This document shows, one piece after another, positions 22,487 to 34,720 of a stretch of 64,000 nucleotides of DNA (position 1 is the first letter of the stretch; every line of letters begins with the position of its first letter). Made by a program: the position numbers and the translations under genes. The stretch is taken from assembly GCA_950295325.1 (NCBI GenBank), contig OX485803.1, positions 70,199,554 to 70,263,553 of the forward strand. The letters are read 5' to 3'. A model generated the notes under the pieces. That model had not been told where the DNA came from, made no database searches, and saw only the letters and a list, made by a program, of their open reading frames with translations. The DNA comes from Polytrichum commune. Lineage: Eukaryota; Streptophyta; Polytrichopsida; Polytrichales; Polytrichaceae.

Positions 22487-23246
22487 GTGGCCAGTGTATG
22501 AGAGAGCGTGCACAATACATTCTAAACTCCGTAGCATCACACCTGTGGGAACCAAAGTGCACGTGATATTACAGAGTTTTGTAGTGTTAACATGGATGTG
22601 TGATACCATAGAATAACTCAAAGTGAAACATTTCAATGGTGTGGTGTGGTCCACTCCACTTGACCTTCCCGGGCAATGTGACATATGCATGCACCAGCAT
22701 TCAACAAGTGGCATAAGAAGACAAAGAAGAATAAGGATAAGAAGGTGACACTCCACATATTGACACATGGCGTAATGCGAGGGTGTGGGTTGACTTTCAT
22801 TGGTGGTTTGCATTAATGACAAAAACTTCCTGATATAAGGGAGAGAAATGTGAGAATAAGGAGTGAGATTTGAACTACGCACATCCGTTCCCTAGGGTTT
22901 CGGGGCATTAGAGAGTGTGTGACATTATGGGTGTATACATGAACTTCGAAGTTACCACTGCACAGTCAAAGAGTTTTTAGTTTTTTAGTTTTTTTTTCCT
23001 AATATATATGAAGGGCAGGTTGTCAGAGGCAGGCAAAAAGGTCAAGAGGGGGGGGTGCGCTCAGAGCGGGTCATGTGCAGGGGAGGTGTTCATTTGTCGC
23101 CATGTAGCTTAATTACTTTGTGTCCTTTAAGGAAGTGGGCAGGGTGTGGAGTCAGATGCCACCGGAATCTATCTCTTTATATAGCCACACCCTAGCCTAC
23201 ATACTCCTAAAACCCTGTTCACTCTTCCCTTGGGAGCCATACATTT
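22487..23246. other. Intergenic, no gene recognised
   Basis: The 192-codon minus-strand frame crossing 22304-22882 runs over the GC-rich palindrome and is best explained by base composition. A (T)n tract lies near 22977-23000. Confidence 0.45.
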
Positions 23247-23747
23247 AGGGCCACTTCGCACACGAGCCAAGAGCCGTGACCATGAAATTGTGAGAGCCCA
23301 AAAGAAAGTGTCCAAAGGCCGTCCCAACACACCTCCAACATCATGTAGTGTTGTCATGGATCCTCCAGTGTAGTGTGAAGCCACATATGACCGGGCCCTC
23401 AATCAAATGCTATTTTAATGAATTTCTATTCATTTTGGTCCTCAAATATGATAAAATAGAATAAACCAACGGTTGTGAGCATTCGGAGTGTCAGAGTCTC
23501 CGGGTTTTGTGTTAAGCCTACCTCCAAGAGGTGGTTTTTGAAAATAGTCCAAGTGACCATGAAACATGATCCATTTGATGTCATGTAGGAATCCATGTAG
23601 ACTTTACATCCATCTTGCATTCACATACTCCGTTGGACCCTCAAGTATAGTGTGAAGTGAACTTGGACCGGCTCCGCCTTTTCCACCAATGAGAGTGCTT
23701 GAAGTGTAATGGTCATGGGCTCTCAGTCTCATGTGTGAAGCGGCCCT
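23247..23747. mobile_element. AGGGCCACTTC TIR element, copy A (501 bp)
   Basis: It starts AGGGCCACTTCGCACACGAG and ends TGTGTGAAGCGGCCCT, inverted ends of about 16 bp with further matches inside. It is most similar to copy C at 54061. No coding capacity, and no clear target duplication was found on inspection. Confidence 0.8.
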
Positions 23748-23765
23748 TAGTTTCCCCTGCCACAC

Positions 23766-23790
23766 TCATTCATTCATTCATTCATTAGTA
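23766..23790 (+). repeat. (ATTC)n microsatellite
   Basis: Five consecutive CATT units followed by a short degenerate tail. Confidence 0.8.
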
Positions 23791-24089
23791 AGGGGGCTTC
23801 CATTTGATTAGGGTCCAGTCCGAGATGACCCTAAACTACCAGCTAATAGTGGAGAGGTACACTATTCATTTTCGAATGGGATGGTTGGCTGTTCAATTTC
23901 TGCTGTTCAATTTCCGATGTTCAATTTTCTCTCAACCTGATGAAAAAAAATATTGTTAGGTAGGTAGGCAGTAAACCGCACCCTGCACCAAGAGGATTCT
24001 TGAGTTGGGTAGGGCCAACGGGCTCAAATTCAAGTCGGATTGCTCAACGTTGGTTATTTGTTTATTTATGATTAGGGTCCCAATAATGA

Positions 24090-24335
24090 ACGGGGAGAAC
24101 CAACCGCTAGTTAGAAATGAACTAGTTGAGTTTGAGATATAAACCTGTTGAAGTTCAGGGCTTTAGGAAAATTACCGGTCTTTAGAGGAATCTATAGAAT
24201 ATATCTCAAAGGAATAAAGGAAAACCGGAAGATCACAACATGTAACTGGTTGGACTTGGAGGCACTAGGTCTTGACCCATTATGGCCAAAAATCTTCCTG
24301 GACATTGGACAAAAGAAACTTTGGGATCCAACAAC
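24090..24335. mobile_element. hAT MITE, 5094 family, degenerate
   Basis: Begins near AATGAACGGGGAGAACCAAC and ends near CTTCCTGGACATTG. Interior landmarks (GTTGAGTTTGAGA, GGAAAATTACCGGTC, GATCACAACATGTAACTGG) match the family. No intact target duplication. Confidence 0.7.
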
Positions 24336-26809
24336 CGTGTTAATTGAGATCAATTTTTGTACCTAAAAAGCTTAGGAGATAGGGGATAATCGAACATGAG
24401 CGCACCTCCCATAACATTACTAAGACCTTCACTTTTGCTTCATTCTTAAATGGCAAGTGGGAAGGGAGGGCCTAGCAAATCTCTTTAATCCCAGCTCCAC
24501 GGTCAATATTTCCGGTTTCTAATATATATAGCATGGCAAAGGTTATAAATTATGTTTTGGCACTCGAAGCATTTAAGTAAATATCCCAATGTTGGTAATT
24601 GAGCTTAGGAACTTCCCCATTATTCAGCTAAGTGGTTAGGTTGGATGGGATTGGGAATATGCCATGGAAAGTGCTAGAATTATACCTTATAGATGCTTGT
24701 CAGTAAGTAGATTCAACCTTAAAAAAAAGTGAGATTAGGGTGAAACATTGTCATAAAATATTATTACAATGCAACGGTTGATTGTAGCTAATTAATGTTA
24801 TGAAACCCTAAAAACAGATGCCTAGTGAATTGTATGTGTCTTTGGATTGGCTTGGTTGTTAATAATATACATAAGTATCGTGAAAGATCCTGCTATTTCA
24901 TAATAAAAAGAGCATATGGAAACTCCTTGAGTGTCCCTCAAAATCCGGGCAAAATTTTGTGACACCTAGTGGGAGGATGAAATGTTGTGTACCCCGGGGA
25001 TTTGTAGTTTTAACCAAATCAAGTTTTAAATTGGGCTAGAGACCCCAATATATTCTTAGTAGTGGATCCAATCTCCCAAGTGATATTGGTTGTTCTATCT
25101 ACCTATCTAGTGGGTTCCAATTGGAATGAAGTGACAACAAAGTTGGGAGGGGCACTTTTCAACTTCCCCCTTCACCCCAACTGAAACTATGTTGTATAAA
25201 GTCTAAACATTGGTAACTATGGCAATTTGTAAGGCTCAAAGATTAGGCTTAAGGTACGTGGCCTTTTGTAGTCACTCTTCTTGATTGGACACCTATATTT
25301 GAGTGTTATACGGCAAGGTTTGTAGGTTAAAATGGGCACCCTACATGACATGTTTAATGATGAGATTGGAATGTGTTAACCACTCTAGATTCAATTGTTG
25401 CACAATCATGAGGGCTCGTGTGCTATGTTGAAAAAGAAATCTATTTTTTACTTTGACTTCCTATAACTTTTGCATCTCAACTTCAATTATGAAACTTGAA
25501 ATAACAAAAATGCATGATTTATCATTGGTAACCACATGAGGCAATTTCCGATTTGATTAAAGATCAAATTGTCTATGGATTTGGAAGTGCCCAAAATAGG
25601 GACACACACTGACCTTATAACCCACCTACAATATGGTAAGCGGATCCTAAGCGAACTCTTTTCTCCTACACCCAGATCGTAGGATATGAAACACAAAACA
25701 ATGTGAGATTCTTAGCAAATCATGCCCATAGCCACTTTCCTCATGATTTTCGGAGCTTGCAAGAATATCTCAATCATTGTCAAAGTGAAGAGTTTTCCGA
25801 GTTATCAAATGATCATATAGGTCCCCCCCCCCAAAAAAAATTTATGCCGATTGTCACGCTTACAATGATTAATACATTTTCAACATGTCATCCAATCTCT
25901 TTCCAACCCGTGTCTTTTGGTGTCCGTTCTTAGATTCACACCCAACCATTCACCACTCAAATACATGTGTCCTTTTAAGATGAGGCACCGAGTTACTAGG
26001 CACACCTACCTTAGTATGAGAACAACCTAACCAGATGTTCCGAACTTTGTAAAGTGACAATGTGACGTTGATAGCCCACCCACACTTACTGGTGCAAGCC
26101 ACCAGTGAACAATTCCTACCAACGGCTCTCACTTCCTAAACCAACTCTAAAAATGGCCCGTGCGAGTAGGATGAATCGTTCACTTAAAGTCGCCCACACA
26201 AGTAATTGTGAGCATGCTATAAGCATGGCCCAAGTAGCCACCACCCATGTCAGGATCGGAGAGTGGGTCTGGATCAACATAGTCAGCTCAATCAGGCCAT
26301 AATGAGTTGCATCCCATTCAATGTGCCTCCAACTCCAATGGACTTACGAGGTGAACTGGCTGTTGAGCTTAGCTAAGGTAGACATACCATAACCCGTGAA
26401 AATAAGGCGATTCGCATTGAAGATCTGGTCTAACAATCATGAGATAATTTTCCCAAGATAGACAAGAAGGATTCATGAAGAATGCAAGTTGTTTCATGTT
26501 TTTCTGCCTTGTACAAAAAATGCTACAATTTTTCAAAGTGGAAAGTTGTCCAACCCCCTACTCGTTCACTAGATTCTTCCTACACCGAACACGGTAATCC
26601 GCATTTCCATACAGAACATCGCCTAAATCGGTTACCTCATGAGTACATTAACACTTGACTCTCATTGGCTACACTAAGTGTGCACGCATTGAAGTTGCCG
26701 CCGAGCCATGATCAGTTTTAGAAATGGCACTTCACCATTATGACGGCGGTCTAGTGCACGGCTAGAGGGTGGTTAACCGCTTATGGTATTTCTACCTTAG
26801 CTATGGGTG
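24336..26809. other. Intergenic with fragments of dispersed repeats
   Basis: No gene is recognised. About 25240-25540 and 25890-26010 contain pieces of the CACCACTCAAAT/ATTTGAGTGTT family also seen at 9207-9520 and 38030-38240. A C9/A8 run lies at 25825-25842. Confidence 0.45.
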
Positions 26810-27040
26810 AGCTGGTTGAGTTTGAGAAATAAAGGGTTGAAGTGCAAGACTCCAGGAAAATTACTCCTCATTTTAGAGGAATCTATGGAATATGCCACAA
26901 CCACCGAAAGATCTAAGCATGGAACCGCTAAACATGTAAGGTCTAAAGAAGAACCAAAAGATCACAACATGTAACCGGTTTGACTTGGAAACACTAGGAT
27001 TCTGACTTGATCATGGCCAAAAATCTCCCCGACTCACTTA
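26810..27040. mobile_element. hAT MITE, 5094 family, 5'-eroded
   Basis: Family landmarks include GAGCTGGTTGAGTTTGAGAA, GGAAAATTACTCCTC, AAGATCACAACATGTAACCG and a right end AAAAATCTCCCCGACTCA. The left inverted end is lost or altered. Confidence 0.65.
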
Positions 27041-27329
27041 TGGCCACCAGATTCTCATACATACATACAAAGAACCTGCAAGCTCTCCTCACCTGGCCGG
27101 TTAACTGGAATAATAAGAACTGGAAGGAATAAAAAATAATTGAAGGAAAACTGGGTAAGAGGGTATTATCGCATACAAGCATACTACTTTTCGTTTATCC
27201 AACATTAAAACGCTGAAACAGTATGTGTGTTTTATTAAATAATTTTCTAAAGAAGTTCATTTGTTACAGTGATTAGTTTCAGACTCCAAGTGTGTCTACG
27301 ATATGCGGGTGTCTTTCAACCAATGTAAT

Positions 27330-27830
27330 TGATGGAACATCGATATTTGATTGGTGTGTGATTAGGTGAGGATCATAAAACACACATCATAAAGACACAT
27401 GTTTGAAAGAGATTCGACTACGTTTGCAAGATGTATGAACTACTCCACACTCAAAAGTGCACACAAGTGGAGGAAAGAAGGGGATGGACCTACGTACTAC
27501 TCATCAAGAATCCAACTCACATGCACTTCCAATAACCGTAACTGAATCATGGGAAGTCCGATGTTTCTTGATGTTTCGCTGGAGATTTGCGAATGCAACA
27601 CAACACAACACAAGCGTTGTCGTGTAAACCTAATCTGTAGAAGTCGGAGAACATGACAAGTGAACCGAATAACACCCACGTACCCTGAATCCAAGTGACT
27701 CGGCCACGACCGCCTATATGAGATCAAATTGGTATGCCGGATGGATGAGAGGTACACTCGTATGCGACAATTTGTTCTCACGGGAAGAAACCATTAAAAG
27801 GAAAGGAGTTGTGAGTCCACGGGGGTGTCA
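27330..27830. repeat. Dispersed ~500-bp repeat, pair with 37240-37830
   Basis: The two regions align over several hundred bases. Shared stretches include TTGATTGGTGTGTG(A/G)TTAGGT, ACACATG.TT.AAAGAGATT, GTGCACTTCCAAT(A/G)ACC, AACT(G/A)AATCATGGGA and GAGTAACAC-like motifs. Non-coding and moderately diverged; probably a large non-autonomous element. Confidence 0.6.
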
Positions 27831-28133
27831 GTTGCCAGGTCTAGGTACTTTAGGAATTGTAAAGGTTACGAAACAATAAAGACACATATGGTCACCCGGC
27901 CTCGACTTAAGTCCCGGCACATGAATTATAGCACATGAATTATAGCCCATATTTCACAGGTGGACTGACTGCCGGGGCCAACAAAACGCGTTCTCAGGTG
28001 ATGGCCCAGAGCCTGTCGGCTACTTTGGATATATATCATGACTATCTCTTTGGAATTGCCAAGACCACCAACCAGCACATGACACACTCAATCTAAGGCG
28101 GTTGGGCATATGGGTGCATGTGATGCTCACAGT

Positions 28134-28519
28134 CAGTGTTCAAGATTGAAGTCTTCAATGCCCTTCAAACGTGATTTCGGCCTTCAAAATATACCTCTCT
28201 CAAAACGGCCCTTCAAAACGCAACCCCAAATTGAAGAATGAAGACGTCACCTGATCATGAAGAAGTCCTCAATATGATCTGCCCCATCACAAGAACCAAC
28301 AAGCGTAGGGCACTGTCACTACAAGAAGTCGAGTTCAATGGTTGGTTCTTAAATCTCCACATTGTACTCGAAACATGTACCGTATACTTCATGCACGAGT
28401 TTAATATGAGTTTTGTATTTCATTTCTATATTCTTAGATTGACGTCTTGGATTTGAAGGGCTGAAATTTGAGAGCCCTTCAGAATGAAACTCATATGAGG
28501 GCTTCAATCTTGAACAGTG
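28134..28519. mobile_element. 386-bp hAT-type MITE with near-perfect 8-bp target duplication
   Basis: It starts CAGTGTTCAAGATTGAAG and ends CTTCAATCTTGAACAGTG. The flanking octamers are CTCACAGT (28126-28133) and CTCACAAT (28520-28527), one mismatch. Its CAGTG end is hAT-like, but the rest of the inverted repeat differs from the 5094 family, so it is a separate family. Confidence 0.85.
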
Positions 28520-28527
28520 CTCACAAT

Positions 28528-30144
28528 GTCCCAAAATGAGCACATGAAATTGATCCTTGACGGGTCAGATAGAGGGCGAAACATAAAACATGGAAAACAA
28601 ACTCCCCGAGTCCGTAAGTTTGGGAGGCCAAAAGGCTAATGAAATGAAATTGAGTTTATAGTCTGGGAAGCTACATAGGCTAATGGACTGAAAGTACACC
28701 ATGATGGTTTCAAATCAACTAATTCTTTAGGGTGGCGGTGTGTGGTAATGGGGATTATCTTGCCCAAAAACTGCATAGCAAACTCCAAGCAATGGCCATG
28801 GGCTCAACACATCTATATACGCACAACAAGGTTCAAGATTCTATGTGCATCTTAGAGGATTTTTGAGTTGACAATTCTTTATGTGACAATCTCATGGCAA
28901 AGGTATATAGAGGCAATTGGGTGTACACACTTGCCTTTGAATCTTCTTGGACACATGTTTCATTGAAGTGGTAATTCTACCCTCTTTGAATTCTCAATCC
29001 TAAATCGTGGTTGATCCCCTACACCTAGTTCTTGCACTAGTGTAATTGGGGAGGACACTATCCATAGAGGAATCATCCAACTATGGAGTGTTATCCTTGC
29101 CAAGAGGACAGATTGGTGCCATCGATTTCCACCACCTCATTAAAATTGGCTACCCAAATATGATGAGGATGTCTAATGGTCATTTTTGGATATTGTGAGG
29201 CAATTATAGACACAAATACGATATTTTTTTTTGGTAATTTACACAAGTATTTTAAAGCATGGCTCCTACAACAAGCTAATTTAATATCTAAAATTTTTAA
29301 TAAAATTTTAAGATTACAACAACAAAAATATAAATTTTTTAACAAGTGAGTTTGAGTTTGATTTAAAGAGAGAGCTTTAAGAATGCTTAGGACATGCCCC
29401 AAATGTCTATGTTCCATTACATGATTTCAAGCTAAAAAAAATAAAATGTTGCCCCTTCTAAGCACATTTGGGTTTATGATGTATCAAAACATCATAGTTG
29501 ATTATGGTTATTTAAGAATGATTAGAAAGAATTGATAGTCTGAATGAAAATGAATTGTTTAAGACATATATGGATAACTTTATGCTATACATGGTATCGT
29601 TGAGAAGATTCTCTGTTTCAAGTTTCATGAAATTGCGATATGAAGTGTGTTTCTTATGACTTTTTTATGTTTAAATAAGTTACAATTGATTTGAAGACAT
29701 TGAAGAGTATTTGATTCAATCCTTACATCATGGGCAAGACCGAATTCTAAACTCTTTTTAATGTTGTCATGTTTTAATTCAAAGATTTAATGAAACCGTG
29801 ACATTATGATTTAATGAGAACATGTTAAATCAACCTCGTGTTTCATCATTCTATGTAAAATGACAAGAAAGTAAGAAATTCAGATCCAACGTGACAAACA
29901 TATGTACATATAGATGGGAAATTGTTAAATCGACCACATAGTTTGCTAAAACAACCACAAAGATGGGTCGTGCAATCACACGACCTGTCAATTTTGATCT
30001 TTCATCGCACACATAAACATGAGGAAAGTATTCACTTCGTATTAGAATTAAAAAACTTGACCAACTTGGATGACAAGTTAAAGCCTAGTAGACACATTAC
30101 GTATTGACTGTGGTCATTTCAACCCACATGTGATCGATTTAACC
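28528..30144. other. Intergenic, no gene recognised
   Basis: AT-rich single-copy-looking sequence. The open frame at 29091-29417 (minus) is low-complexity AT-driven and has no recognisable motif. Confidence 0.45.
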
Positions 30145-30390
30145 TATATGTACATACATGTACGTATATATGTATGTGTATATGTATGTGTATACGTGCA
30201 TGCATGTATGTATGTACACATGAACTTAACTCACATGTGCATTATACTCCTAGGTCTTCTTCCACATGACACGGATATTTTTACACATGTTGATTATTTA
30301 CCACATGTGCATATTACTCTTACGCAACACTTACGCATGTTGATTATTTACCACATGTGCATATTACTCTTACGCAACACTTACGACAGC
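30145..30390 (+). repeat. (TGTA)n-type microsatellite and adjacent ~50-bp tandem duplication
   Basis: Imperfect ATGTATGT/GTATATG repeats run through 30145-30217. A unit containing ATGTTGATTATTTACCACAT and ATTACTCTTACGCAACACTT then occurs twice in tandem (about 30286-30336 and 30337-30386) with near identity. Confidence 0.85.
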
Positions 30391-31177
30391 ATGATCAGAA
30401 TTGCGTAAGATTTGTGTGTTTGTGTGTCTCCATTCCAGTCAGGCAGCTGCCCTGAACTCATATGATTACCAAGCTCCACTCATTGTGGCCCAATGGTAGC
30501 TTGTAAATTAATGTACTTTGGCGTACTACTACTACACCTACACCGTTTATGGTATTTAATGTCACTTACTATTTGAAATTATGCAATGCAGTAACTTCTT
30601 ACTCATGAGTTCGGTTTTTACTAACGAAAGTTGAGTAGATTGTTTGGACACTATAGAACATAAATGACTTTGCTTGTTAAAGTATGATGGTCTAGAACTC
30701 CATCCCTGGTAACTAGGTGGAGGAGGTTACGAAGTGGGCTTGGCTTTGAGAAGATGGGAGAGTAGCTGGTTGGCACATACGAACCCTACCCCATCATATT
30801 CCATGTACATCTGGACAGGTTTGTCCTTGTTCACACTAGAATATGATGGGCGAGCAACCTACATGCAAACTACCCTAAAGTGTACACAAATGACACACTT
30901 GCCATTAGTATGATCAAGAATATCTTGCGCTTGCATACTAAAATGTAAACACGTGACACTTGCCATTAGTACGCTCAAAAATTAGCTTTCCCTTGCATAC
31001 GTAAACACAAGACAATCATCTAACGAATCCCAACGTGCTACTCTAATTGTCATAATGTAGATTTTTATTCTATTTTTTCACTTCAAGAAGTTACTTCGGT
31101 TGACGAATGGAATCATATTGGCAATTAGCAGGCGTGACACTTTGAGACCTCTAGGCATCTGGCTTTGGCCCTTCCTA
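30391..31177. other. Intergenic; partial TIR element at 30531-30675
   Basis: About 30531-30675 matches one end and part of the interior of the 19820 element (GTCACTTACTATTTGAAATT; TGTTTGGACACTATAGAACA). Around 30880-31000 a short segment (ACACTTGCCATTAGTA.G.TCAA) occurs twice. No gene. Confidence 0.5.
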
Positions 31178-31753
31178 AGGGCCACTTCATACATGAACCA
31201 AGAGCCGTGACCTTGTAATGGTGAGGACCCTTGACTCTCATCCAAAGGCCGTACCATGGGTGTTGGAAAAGCCGTCTTATGTAGTCATGGGCCCTCAAGC
31301 ATAGTGTAAAGTGAGAATGGACCATGTTGCAGGACCATTGCATATTTTGTTGGCAAAAAAAGAGAAGAGGATTTGGTTTAACATAATATGTCTCAAACTC
31401 TATTAGAGAATTACTTGGTGGTGTTTGTCTATCCTGAAATCAGCTATGGAATCTTGAAATTTGTCACGCTGGAAGAAAAAGAAAAAGAAAAAGAGTCATG
31501 GTCTCCCGGAATTTGCGTTAGGCCCACCTCTTGGAGGTGAACCTGACGCAAATTCCGGGAGACCATGAAACCTTATCCATAGTCCGCCATGTAGGACTCC
31601 ATGTAGACTTTTCATTCATGAAGTCTTCATTGGGCCTTTAGGCCTGCACCTTCATGTGTGAAGTGAACTTGGAGGGTCTCCGCCCTTTCAACCAATAAGA
31701 GCTCTTAGATTGCAATGGTCATGGGCCTTCAGTCTTGTGTGTGAAGTGGCCCT
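31178..31753. mobile_element. AGGGCCACTTC TIR element, copy B (576 bp)
   Basis: It starts AGGGCCACTTCATACATGAA and ends TGTGTGAAGTGGCCCT. At about 31499-31566 it carries a near-perfect hairpin: GGTCTCCCGGAATTTGCGTT is inverted as ACGCAAATTCCGGGAGACC around a CACCTCTTGGAGGTG core. It is closest to copy D (63245-63841), which has the same hairpin. Confidence 0.82.
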
Positions 31754-32283
31754 AAATAGTGCACGTGACACTAAATACCCGGCAGGGCAGGCTGAAGCCC
31801 AATTGATGACTCTGTGGTGTGTGTGCGTGTCCATGTCACTCATTGGGATTTGGCAGAGACAGCAGCAGCAATATGTATGAAGTGAAATTATTATTGCTTT
31901 TTCTGCCCCTCTTGCTGCATGATGTTGCTCTTTCCACAGCATGAAAACAATACAGTATTGTTGATTGAGAACCCAGTCTCCACTTGGGTAGCTTTATTTA
32001 TCTTACACGTGGAGGAAGAGGAAGAGGAAGAGGAAGAGGAAGAGGAAGAGGAAGTTCTGGAAGGTGGCAGAGGGAAAGTTAACAAAGTGCAGCAGAAATT
32101 AACCCTTAAATGCCCAAGCAACCTAAAATGGGTTGTCACCTAATATTCTACTGGGTTCGCGACCCACTAGGTGGAAGTTACGTGGATGAAAAGGTATCTA
32201 TTGGTGTAGGGTGGTGCCCATTACCATGTGGGTTAAAATAAACATTTGAAAACTTCATACTCCAAGCATGTAAGGTTTGGTTG
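31754..32283. other. Intergenic with (GAAGAG)n tract
   Basis: A (GAGGAA)n hexanucleotide run spans about 32011-32053 and creates long Glu/Ser open frames on the two strands. These are artefacts of the repeat. No gene otherwise. Confidence 0.6.
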
Positions 32284-32375
32284 GCATCAATGAATGGGGA
32301 GAACTGGCAATTAGTTATGGATGAACCAGTGGAGTTTGAGAAATAACCGGTCAAAGTTGAAGACATGCGGATGGA
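32284..32375. mobile_element. Truncated hAT MITE, 5094 family
   Basis: Left end CAATGAATGGGGAGAACTGG and GTGGAGTTTGAGAAATAACC match the family; the right half is missing. Confidence 0.6.
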
Positions 32376-33494
32376 CATCCGACCAATTCTTGGTTCCATC
32401 TAGACATGGGCGGGCTGACCTGAGTGGGAGTCGGATATTTTTAAAACCCCTGAGGGTATAAAACGGATATCTTCTTCTTCTTCTTCTTGCTTGTTGTCGT
32501 TGTTTTTATTCTTTTGTTTTGTTGTTTCTAGTTCTATTTGCTAGTTTTTTTTGTTGTACATTTGGGGCCTGATGTTGTTCGTTCATGTTAGTGCTTTTGG
32601 AATTTATGTCTTTGTTAATATAATTTTTGTTGTTATTGTTGGTCCTATGTTGTTGTTGGTCCTTCTTTGGTATTGTTGCGCGTCATTCTTGGTGTTAGTG
32701 GACACTTTTGTTGGTCCTTGTTGATGCTTAGAGTTTAGGATCTTGATTGATATTGTTGTTGGTGGTTCCTATTTTTTAAGACTAGTTTTGTTGGTGTTTT
32801 TGCTGCGTAATTAGGATCTTTCAATTTTGTAATCATTTTGTCCATGTTGGGTGTGTAGATATGTGGTCATTCATCAATGTTTATCCTAAATATGAAGATC
32901 CTTTAAATGTATAGTTTGGTGTTTTACAATTGGATATTTACTGTTTAGTTTTATTAAATTTTTAGGGTGTGACAACATATTTTATGTTTTCCTTGTGAAT
33001 ATATTATAATTCTTTAGCACTTGTTGATTTCTAGAAATATAATGAAAAGACAAAGTTGCATTTGAGCTATACTATGTAAAAATTCTTAAAATAATGAAAT
33101 GAAATTCGTTCCTTTGTCATCATCCTCTGAGGGTTGTTCTTCTTGTCCGGGTCTAACTCAATTGCAAATTGTCCAAAGCCACTGAATATATGTTTGGCAT
33201 ACGTAGTTTGATTGAATTAAATTCAATTTTGATACGGGTAGAGTTTTTGTGAAATATGCAGAGACATGTGAGGGAAGATTGTGTTTGCTACAACCCGTAG
33301 ATATTTACTTTTGTTTGCTAAGGATGATCTTCCTATATGTGTCTTTCAAGGCTTACAACACACTGAAGAAGAAAAAGAAAAAGGACACATGAGGGAATGG
33401 GGACTAGACTTTGGCAAGTTGTAAGGATTGGTTCCGTCAGAGTCGTAACAATGACAAGTAAAAAAAAATTGTTACAACAAGGATGAAATAAAAT
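32376..33494. other. TTG/TTC-rich stretch, no gene recognised
   Basis: Starts with a (TTC)n run near 32468-32490 and continues with TTGTTG-rich sequence to about 32780, then ordinary AT-rich DNA. It could be the 5' part of the decayed hAT transposon that follows, but no coding match was found. Confidence 0.4.
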
Positions 33495-34720
33495 ATGAAT
33501 TTCTTTCTCATATTAGTGCATTGTGTAGCTCATAGGACAAATTTGGCAATGGTAGATACAACCAAATCCATATTAAAATCTATCAAAGGAAATAGATACA
33601 CTTTTGAATTTGATTGCCGCATACTTAGAAAATTCATGATAAAATATTGTTACATTTACAAGAAGAATATGCCGATTTTCAAAAATGTTTAAAGAAATAT
33701 CAAAAGATTACATGGTGGTAAGTAGTGAAAACTTTATGTGATTCTTTAGAAAATGTTTCAATATATTTCTTTGACAATGCGAATGCTATGGAGGATGATT
33801 CTGGACAAGTAATTTACACATAACTATGCTCTTTCAAGCATATCTATATTTTTTATTTTTTAGCTGATATTTTGCATATCTTGTCAACGGTATTCAACAT
33901 ATTCCAACATAAATGTGTAGATATCACAACAATACAATAGGTTTATTGATAAAGACGAACATTAGTCAAATTCGTATGCTCTTCATTGAGGAGACTACGG
34001 ATTTGAATTGTGACACATTCAATGAGGACACCATAAATCATATACTTCCATAATTTTGTCTATAAAACAGACATCTAAGGAGACCATCTAGTAAGATTAG
34101 GGGTGCCAAGTTCTATGACGCGAAAATGATACGAGTTAGAATGGGGCAAGATCTATTGTATGCTTTGGCTTTTCAAAAGTAATTTGTTTTGGCTATATGT
34201 AGAAGAATTGGAAAATAAATTTGATGACAATCGTAATATGATTGTTTTCGTAGATTAGATCCAACCAATATGCCTTCACGTCAAATATGTTTAGATAATT
34301 GGGGTGTGACTGATTTTAAAATGTTTTGTACTTAGTATGGTATTGAGAAAGAACTTAAAGGGAGGAAAATTGCTTCATTGATAAACTCCATTGCAATTAA
34401 GAGACAAGCTACTTTTTCATTTAAATTATTACAACAACAAATTGGTTGGATAAAAATTTCAAAGATTTATGGGCAATGTTAACTTGGAATGCTATATTTA
34501 ATGTAAAGTATGGGAATTTGTTAGTTCTTGCTAAAATTGTTATAGTGCAATGAGGTATTTTGGCAACTTGTACAAGAATATTTTCAATGAAAAAATATAT
34601 AAAGACAAAATATAGAAATAGAATGCTAACAAAAAATTTGGATAGTGTGTTAAGAGTTGCATTGGAAGGGCCAATTCAGGGTTGTCATGACATTTTCATT
34701 GGAGCATTGGGGATTTGAAA
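33495..34720 (+). pseudogene. Decayed hAT-family transposase
   Basis: An open frame at 33495-33692 contains VHCVAHRTNLAM, the conserved CxAHxxNL motif of hAT transposases. At about 34460-34690 another frame reads LWAMLTWNAIFNVKYGNLL, LAKIVIVQ, then IFSMKKYIKTKYRNRMLTKN and LDSVLRVALEGP. That second block is the C-terminal hAT dimerisation domain (family pattern: R.FS..K.IKTK.RNR...LD.L.R...EGP). The two blocks have the right order and spacing, but many stops and frame changes lie between. This superfamily could mobilise the 8-bp-duplication MITEs in the window; whether this copy's parent did so is unknown. Confidence 0.82.

Noticed and set aside
22304-22882. 192-codon minus-strand frame
   Set aside because: Covers the GC-rich palindrome, C15 run and (GC)n; residues are composition-driven and show no family motif.
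32009-32055. Poly-Glu / poly-Ser coding frames
   Set aside because: Produced by the (GAGGAA)n simple repeat on either strand.
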